From: Eretmocerus hayati
Lineage: Eukaryota > Arthropoda > Insecta > Hymenoptera > Aphelinidae
Direction of reading: 5' to 3'
NCBI GenBank assembly: GCA_029851415.1
Contig: CM056743.1
Coordinates: 97,500,501 to 97,564,500 of the forward strand
Length of the DNA: 64,000 bases
The notes under the pieces: model-generated
What the model was told of the DNA's origin: nothing
The model's input: only the letters and a program-made list of their open reading frames with translations
Databases searched by the model: none
Program-made: the position numbers and the translations under genes
Part shown: positions 57,341-64,000 of the stretch, in pieces
Numbering within the stretch: position 1 is the first letter of the stretch
Layout: the number at the start of each line of letters is the position of its first letter

Positions 57341-59085
57341 ATGGCCCCCTCAAAGAAAGATACAACGGCAAAGAAACAAAATCGGAAAGTGCTAAATCTG
57401 GCTCAAACGTTAGAAATTTTGGATAGCTTGAAGAAAGGAGAGAAAATCGCCCATGTCGCAAGAAAATTTGAGGTTGGAGAATCGACAATACGAAGTATAC
57501 GTGATAATGAAGCCAAAATCCGAGATAGCGCGCAGATTCTTGGCACGCATGCTCAAGTAAGCAAGATCAGCCGTAGTCCAGGTCAAGAGCGGATGGAGCA
57601 AATGCTTTATGTGTGGACCCAAGGAATGGTGAGACAAAACGTGCCTCTATCAACATTGTTGATTCGGGAGCAAGCATTGATCTTCCACAAGTACGTCACC
57701 GAGACATACGAGGCCTGTGCTGGAGAAAAGTTTGGAGCTAGTCCAGGCTGGTTCACTCGTTTTAAAACAAGATTTTCACTGCACAATGTCAGCTTCACCG
57801 GCGAAAAAGCATCAGCAGATGAGAAAGGTGCTCGTGAATTTTGTTCTTCTCTTGCACAATTCATTGCTGAAAAAGGGTACTCACTCTCTCAAATCTTTAA
57901 TGGTGACGAGTTGGGACTCTATTGAAGAAAATGCCAAAGCGTACATATCTAACTGAGGAAGAGAAGGTGGCGTCTGGGTTCAAAGCTGCAAAAGACAGGT
58001 GAATTTCTGACGTTCTTAATAAATTACGACTCTGACTCGTGAAATCATCAACGGCTCTTGTTTGGTGTTTCAGATATACATTGCTTTTGTGCGCAAATGC
58101 TTCGGGAACAATTAAGTGCAAACCAATGCTCATTTACCGATCAGAAACGCCAGTCGCATTGAGGAACAAAAACAAGGCTCTACTGCCAGTTTTTTGGAAA
58201 TCTAATAAAAGCGCTTGGGCAACGCAAAAGAATGTCACGGAGTGGTTTCAAAATTCATTCATCCCAGAAGTAAGAGAGAAACTAATGAAGGAAAATCTTG
58301 CTTTCAAAATTCTACTGCTACTGGACAATGCAGGTAGCCACCCAAAAACTTTGCAATCGTTGCACCCAGATGTTGAAGTCATGTTTTTACCACCGAACAC
58401 GACTTCCCTCATTCAGCCAATGGATCAAACCGTCATTGCAACCTTCAAAGCCTACTATCTCAGGCGTGTGATGAGGAGGATGTTGAACGTTGTCAGTCAA
58501 TCAGAGGTAAGCACTGATGTCCCGAAAACTGCAGTAAAGAAATTTTGGAGGCAGTTCAACATCTTTCATTCTATTGGATACGTCAAAGAATCATGGGATG
58601 AAATCAACTCGTCAACCTTGATTGGGTGCTGGAAAAAATTACTGCCAGGTCTTGTGGATGGTCAGCTTTCTCAAGTTGAGCCTGTACGTGATGTTGTGCA
58701 CGAAATTATTGGTCTTGCTGGACATGTTGGTGGCGAGGGTTTCTCAAATGTTGAGGAAAATGAGATCTTAGAATTGGTGGAACCCATAGTTGAGCCTCTG
58801 TCAATCGATGAAATTGAAATCATCCTCAACGAGCCCGACGAAGCATCCAAGGATGAAACTCAAGAATCACAGCCTCCCGTATTCCAAGCCAAATCGATAG
58901 CAAAAATCATCAAGATGATCGAAGATGCTATGGATGAAGCTATGGACAGTGACCCAGTGATGGTTCGAAGTCTTCAGTTCAAGCACCATTGTGAAATCGC
59001 TTTAAAGGGGTACCGCGAGCTGTATGCGGACACTATCAGACGAGCAAAACAAACCCAAATGACCGATTTTTTCTCAAAAAGTTGA
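57341..59085 (+). pseudogene. Tigger-like transposase gene (one intron, one frameshift)
   Basis: A cut-and-paste transposase carried by the element. Order: a CENP-B/psq-type helix-turn-helix (residues about 12-60), a second CENP-B/Tc5-type HTH (about 75-150, with PGWFTRFKTRFSL), then the DDE nuclease. Catalytic Asp 1 is in FNGDELGL (codon 57905), Asp 2 in LLLDNAGSHP (58324), Asp 3 in QPMDQT (58423), a DD32D spacing. The frame breaks after GLY, where TG stands in place of the expected Trp TGG, giving a TGA at 57923. It then continues through MPKRTYL to an intron with clean GT-AG ends (57999-58073, 75 bp) and on to a stop at 59083-59085. Only that one break is visible, so this copy is a very young pseudogene or a sequence error. 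The C-terminal acidic tail is typical of the family. Confidence 0.93.
57999..58073 (+). other. 75-bp intron in the transposase gene
   Basis: GACAG/GTGAAT donor and TTTGGTGTTTCAG/ATATAC acceptor. Removing it joins KDR to YTLLLC in frame, the junction expected for this part of the DDE domain. Confidence 0.85.
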
Positions 59086-59307
59086 TCAGTTATCAATTTT
59101 GTAATAGAGATCGTTATTTATATCACTTTATTTCGTTTATAAACACTATTATTTTTACACTAAAATTTTTTCGAACGAACTTTCTTCCAATCACAGTCTG
59201 TATCCCCCCTTCTCCCATAAGAACAATGCTTCCGTATCTGCGGATTCGGTATCTGCGGCACCTTTCCGATCTGTATCATCCGCAGATAACGGGTTACGCC
59301 TGTACTA

Positions 59308-59432
59308 TATTATGATACAAGGGCGCAAACGATGGTTTTCGCACTTCGAGTGACTTTTTCAAGCCCGAGCCGCAGGCGAGGGTCTAAATAGTCATGAAGA
59401 AGCGAAAACCGTCGCGCCCGAGTATCATACTA
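59308..59432. repeat. 120-nt hairpin repeat, copy 2
   Basis: Same sequence as 23966-24090 with the outer stem (GATACAAGGGCGCAA against CGCGCCCGAGTATC) and GGTTTTCGC / GCGAAAACC stem conserved. Similarity continues about 80 bp past the hairpin to near 59510. It starts 3 bp beyond the Tigger target site. Confidence 0.75.
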
Positions 59433-59644
59433 TGGTTTTTGATCTTCTGTGAGCAAATGAAAAGCGACAAGCAGTATGCAAATGACTCATTTGTGCACAG
59501 ACAATCAGAAAAAAATTACAATCGTGCTAAAATTTACCATACACTGGAGTATTTCTGTTTATTCCAACACCAACTCTCATTTTACATATGACTCTGAAGT
59601 TCCAATCGATTATCTTAATCGAAAGTCGAAAAAATTTTTTTCTT

Positions 59645-61640
59645 GAATTCGAACCTCTATTCCAAAATTTCTCGATTGGGATCACTTTTTTGTGACGAAA
59701 GAAGGTGCCTGAATTTTTTGAAACCCCCCCGGTCAATGCCGACACCTCCAAATCGGGGGTTGAAATTCGGGAATTTTTCAAGAACAGGCCAGGAGGCTCT
59801 GTTCCAAAATTTCTGGATTGGGATCGCTTTCTTGTGACGAAAGAAGGTGCCTGAATTTTTTGCAACCCCCCCCCCCCCGGTGAATGCCGACATCCCCAAA
59901 TCGGGGGTTGAAATTCGGGAATTTTTTTAGAACAGGCCAGGAGGCTCTGTTCCAAAATTTCTGGATCGGGATCGCTTTTTTGTGACGAAAGAAGGTGCCT
60001 GAATTTTTTGCAACCCCCCCCCCCCCCGGTCAATGCCGACACCCCCAAATCGGCGGTTGAAATTCGGGAATTTTTTTAGAACAGGCCAGGAGGCTCTGTT
60101 CCAAAATTTCTCGATTGGGATCGCTTTCTTGTGACGAGAGAGGGTGCCTGAATTTTTTGCAGCCCCCCGGTGAATGCCGACGACCCCAAATCAGCGGTTG
60201 AAATTCGGGAATTTTTCAAGAACAGGCCTGGAGGCTTGGTTCCAAAATTTCTGGATTGGGATCGCTTCCTCGTGACGAAAGAAGGTGCCTGAATTTTTTG
60301 AAACCCCCTCGGTCAATGCCGACACCTCCAAATCGGGGGTTGAAATTCGGGAATTTTTCAAGAACAGGCCAGGAGGCTCTGTTCCAAAATTTCTGGATTG
60401 GGATCGCTTTCTTGTGACGAAAGAAGGTGCCTGAATTTTTTGCAACCCCCCCGGTGAATGCCGACACCACCAAATCGGGGGTTGAAATTCGGGAATTTTT
60501 TTAGAACAGGCCAGGAGGCTCTGTTCCAAAACTTCTGGATTGGGATCGCTTTCTTGTGACGAAAGAAGGTGCCTGAATTTTTTGCAACCCCCCCGGTCAA
60601 TGCCGACACCCCCAAATCGGGGGTTGAAATTCGGGAATTTTTTTAGAACAGGCCAGGAAGCTCTGTTCCAAAATTTCTCGATTGGGATCGCTTTCTTGTG
60701 ACGAGAGAGGGTGCCTGAATTTTTTGCAGCCCCCCGGTGAATGCCGACACCCCCAAATCAGCGGTTGAAATTCGGGAATTTTTCAAGAACAGGCCAGGAG
60801 GCTCGGTTCCAAAATTTCTGGATTGGGATCGCTTCCTCGTGACGAAAGAAGGTGCCTGAATTTTTTGAAACCCCCCCGGTCAATGCCGACACCTCCAAAT
60901 CGGGGGTTGAAATTCGGGAATTTTTCAAGAACAGGCCAGGAGGCTCTGTTCCAAAATTTCTGGATTGGGATCGCTTTCTTGTGACGAAAGAAGGTGCCTG
61001 AATTTTTTGCAACCCCCCCGGTGAATGCCGACACCACCAAATCGGGGGTTGAAATTCGGGAATTTTTTTAGAACAGGCCAGGAGGCTCTGTTCCAAAGTT
61101 GCTCGATTGGGATCACTTTCTTGTGACGAAAGAAGGTGCCTGAATTTTTTGCAACCCCCCCCCCCCCCCGGTGAATGCCGACATCCCCAAATCGGGGGTT
61201 GAAATCCGGGAATTTTTTTAGAACAGGCCAGGAGGCTCTGTTCCAAAATTTCTGGATCGGGATCGCTTTTTTGTGACGAAAGAAGGTGCCTGAATTTTTT
61301 GCAACCCCCCCCCCCCCGGTCAATGTCGACACCCCCAAATCGGGGGTTGAAATTCGGGAATTTTTTTAGAACAGGCCAGGAGGCTCTGTTCCAAAACTTC
61401 TGGATTGGGATCGCTTTCTTGTGACGAAAGAAGGTGCCTGAATTTTTTGCAACCCCCCCGGTGAATGCCGACACCCCCAAATCTGGGGTTGAAATTCGGG
61501 AATTTTTTCAGAACAGGCCAGGAGGCTCTGTTCCAAAATTTCCCGATTGGGATCGCTTTCTTGTGACGAAAGAAGGTGCCTGAATTTTTTGCAACCCCCC
61601 CGGTCAATGCCGACACCCCCAAATCGGGGGTTGAAATTTG
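59645..61640. repeat. 142-bp tandem array, about 14 units
   Basis: Units recur at 59791, 59939, 60088, 60229, 60371, 60513, 60655, 60796, 60938, 61080, 61230, 61378 and 61520 (spacing 141-150 bp). Most length variation comes from a poly-C tract of 5 to about 17 bases (GCAACCCCCC.CGGT). Two unit variants alternate, differing in TTTTTCAAG against TTTTTTTAG and in GCAAC against GAAAC before the C-run. ORFs of up to 240 codons on the minus strand are translations of the repeat. Confidence 0.95.
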
Positions 61641-62364
61641 AGAACCTTGCCGTAGCATCCGTGTCCTTCGATCTCCAAGTCCCACCTGAGTTGTACTTTA
61701 GATCGGATTACCCGACGCCATCCGATCTATCTTACGAACCACCAGGTGCTTCCTTCCAGGATCTCACGCTGGTACACCGCAAGAACCCCCCCCCCCCCTA
61801 GAAGCTTCGTTCCGGGATCCTTTCCTACCAAGTGTTATGTTGTTCTAGAGTAACGGTACATGCTTAATTTGAGGACTTGCTTTGCAATCAAAGGAGTCGA
61901 CGTCTCTCTGGTAGTAATGTCCGTTGTTTATGTACTAGCGACGCAGTTCGACCATATCAGTGCTTGTAGCCATGTAGAAATGGCGAGAGTGACTTCGGTT
62001 GCCCAGTGTGGATTTCCTTTACGGGAAACTCCTAAACTGTGTCCCTTGTTACAAAAATACGTATCCCGGCAGCCCACCGTCGATGAATTTAGCATAAGTC
62101 ATGAGCGTCAAATAGGGTAGATTCCTACACAACCCAAGAGGTACTACCCTCAGGCAATCATAATACGGGCCATGGGTTGATGTATCAGCCCACCACAGGC
62201 GTAGTCAGCTTCCAGGTATCCCTCCCTGACTTTTGGTCAGCGATGAGTGTAACTGCTCCCGCAACATCGAATATTATATCATTACTGTATTCTAGGAAAG
62301 CCCAATGCAAGACGTCTGGAAGAAATTATGAGCATCATCTGTGATCGTAGGGTATCATCTTTTT
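61641..62364. other. Unassigned sequence between two repeats
   Basis: No motif in the 86-codon plus-strand ORF (61860-62120) or on the minus strand. Composition is more balanced than the flanks, and a poly-C run lies at about 61785-61799. It may be the remains of another mobile element. Confidence 0.35.
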
Positions 62365-63475
62365 TTTGCTTTCTCTAAAGAGAAAGCTTTGTTTTCACCC
62401 CAGCAAAATCTTGATCAAATTTTCCAGTAAAACCAATATTTTCTTCAACCAAATTCCGTTCATCTGAAAAAACTTTAGACCATTCTCTTCCTCTCGCCAA
62501 AATCTATCAACTGTAGGTAACACTTTTCTTCCTAATGGCCTTCCAAATCCGTCAGAGACTCATCTTTGCACCCGTTTGTCCGTGTGTGTGTGTGTGTGTT
62601 TTCTATCGGACACGCTTTCTCTTTTACTGCCCACTATATCAATTTTTGGCTTTCTACAAGTTGTACAGAATCCAATTCCTGAGAGCGCAGTGATTTGGCA
62701 GCTTTCAGCTCTCCGTCAAATTTGATCCATGGGGTTTTTGAAGCGAAACAGCTCAAATTTCGACTCTTAATACATAAATATCTTTTTCTCACACGGTCTC
62801 ACCATGAATTGAGTCACCTAAACTATGGTTTTTTCTGCAAGATCTATCGATTAGTTAATACGGAAATTTTATAAAATCTTCACAGATCTCAAATTTTCGA
62901 AGAAATCAAAATTTTCACCAAAAATTTCATTTTAACCCTTTTTAAACCCACTGCATCGTAATTCCGTCTCAACCGAACGATGGATATCGTTAAAAAAAAC
63001 CTCAGACTAGAAGGCCCAAATCTCTCTAAAAAGCTTCCTCTAAAGAATAACTGAAAAAATAATGGGATATTTTTCTTAATATTCATTTTTTCCTCGTACC
63101 TTCTTTTATGACTCATTTATCTCAATTCTAAAGACCTAAAGACTTACTTATGCGCCATTCTGAATCGATTGGCTGATACGAAATTTTCATAAAATCCGTA
63201 AAACATTGTTCATATGAAAATTCTTTCGGGGGAAGGGAATTTTCACAAAGGACTCCAGTTTAATCATCTTTAAACCGACTATATCAAAATTTTCTCTTAA
63301 TCAAACAATAGATATTGTTGGAAAAACCTCCTTTCAGATGACCCAAATCTCTCTGAAATGCTCCCTTGAAAGAAAAACTCAAAATATAGGATACTTTCTT
63401 TTTCGTTAAAATTATCATCATATAACGCCGTGAGAAAGCATTCTGCTAATCACTTTTAGCAGCGTATCTTTCCCT
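62365..63475. mobile_element. Repeat element A, copy 2 (inverted relative to copy 1)
   Basis: Reverse complement of 25322-28163 from the GCTTTCTCTAAAGAGAAAGC edge to AGCAGCGTAT. It lacks the nested 1408-bp foldback and one of the 320-bp internal units, so it is about 1.1 kb. A (GT)n run at 62583 matches the (AC)n of copy 1. The end near 63445-63465 has a clean 7-bp hairpin (CTGCTAA / TTAGCAG). Confidence 0.85.
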
Positions 63476-64000
63476 CCAGAAGCCCTCACATTCATGACGT
63501 ACCACTCTAAACTGTGTATTCAAATACCAGCGAGGATTCAGTGCGTTTGTTTGCACGTTCGAACATGTGAAATGCGAAATGGGGTTCCCGCCCCGAGAAT
63601 GGAAACGGATTACTCTCAACGATTCTGCATGTGAGGGCGAGTCCATAGACTATGAAAATATTCTTATAAAGACAAATCGTGATAGAGAGAGGACTGCGAA
63701 CACATGGGTTCTTTGAGAGCTATCCAAAGTTTGTATTCGTATACAGTTTCGTGGTTTGTATTCTCGACGAGACATTTTGAGATGAAGTCCTCTTCGACCC
63801 ACTCTGCCCTCCGATCAGTCAGGAGATTGTCAGATTCGAACATTATTTAAGTGCGAACTTCTGCTTCATTCACATCATGAATCGATAGAGCTGACGGCTA
63901 TCAAGAATCCACAAGCAATATGGATTGCATTAACTGCTCAGGTCTAGGTACAATAATCAATCGGGTGGGACTACCCTAATGAAACTTGAAATGGCGTTAG
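63476..64000. other. No recognised gene
   Basis: Unique-looking sequence to the window end; no supported frame or repeat. Confidence 0.4.

Larger units (their letters stand above)
57105..59303 (+). mobile_element. Tigger/pogo-like DNA transposon, 2199 bp
   Basis: A perfect 23-bp terminal inverted repeat begins CAGGCGTAACCCGTTATCTG on both ends, and TA flanks both sides (57103-57104, 59304-59305). Subterminal CATCTGCGGATTCG motifs are repeated inside each end and may be transposase-binding sites. The length and single transposase gene fit the Tigger branch of the pogo group. The perfect termini suggest relatively recent activity. Confidence 0.95.

Noticed and set aside
60758..61480. 240-codon minus-strand ORF with repeated FFRHKKAIPIQKFWNRASW blocks
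   Set aside because: It is a translation of the 142-bp tandem array; the unit is 3n+1 and the poly-C run shifts frame, so equivalent ORFs appear in every frame. Not a gene.

Overview
This looks like an intergenic or heterochromatic stretch of an animal nuclear genome, most likely an arthropod. The sequence is AT-rich with short GT-AG introns, no operons and almost no intact genes. It carries non-LTR, copia-type LTR, pogo/Tigger, hAT-like, Chapaev-like and MULE-like mobile elements. A plus-strand reverse transcriptase with a YGAEVWG / ARFRSGSE signature resembles elements common in ants and wasps, so an insect, perhaps a hymenopteran, is a weak guess. I see no rRNA, no CRISPR, and no complete host gene.

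Layout: (1) 1-5.2 kb: degenerate sequence, a 104-bp TA-flanked MITE and a CpG-rich promoter-like block. (2) 5.27-8.52 kb: a hAT-like foldback element whose arms are 176-bp tandem repeats. (3) 9.2-13.2 kb: a plus-strand non-LTR reverse transcriptase split by a Chapaev-like element and then by a 5'-truncated Jockey-like element. (4) 14.6-29.4 kb: a second, minus-strand non-LTR element (endonuclease plus RT) cut into four coding pieces by three large insertions (15.3-20.4, 20.6-24.6 and 25.3-28.2 kb), each of which carries further insertions or satellite arrays. (5) 31.6-39.7 kb: a foldback element with a tRNA-like Pol III unit in each arm, with a non-autonomous copia-type LTR element in its loop (itself hit by a TA-flanked foldback) and a MULE-like hairpin in one arm. 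(6) 39.8-45.2 kb: satellite DNA built of short palindromic monomers. (7) 46-56.4 kb: small foldbacks, two possible host exons on the minus strand, and a 1.5-kb palindrome. (8) 57.1-59.3 kb: a nearly complete Tigger-like DNA transposon with one intron and one visible coding break. (9) 59.6-61.6 kb: a 142-bp tandem array. (10) 62.4-63.5 kb: an inverted second copy of the 25.3-28.2 kb element, which serves as an empty site.

Insertion order can be read from the nesting. Retroelement frames resume across several insertions, and the two copies or arms of the same repeat give pre-insertion sites. The recurring theme is the long-inverted-repeat (foldback) form adopted by several unrelated element families, together with arrays of short palindromes of different sequence but similar spacing.
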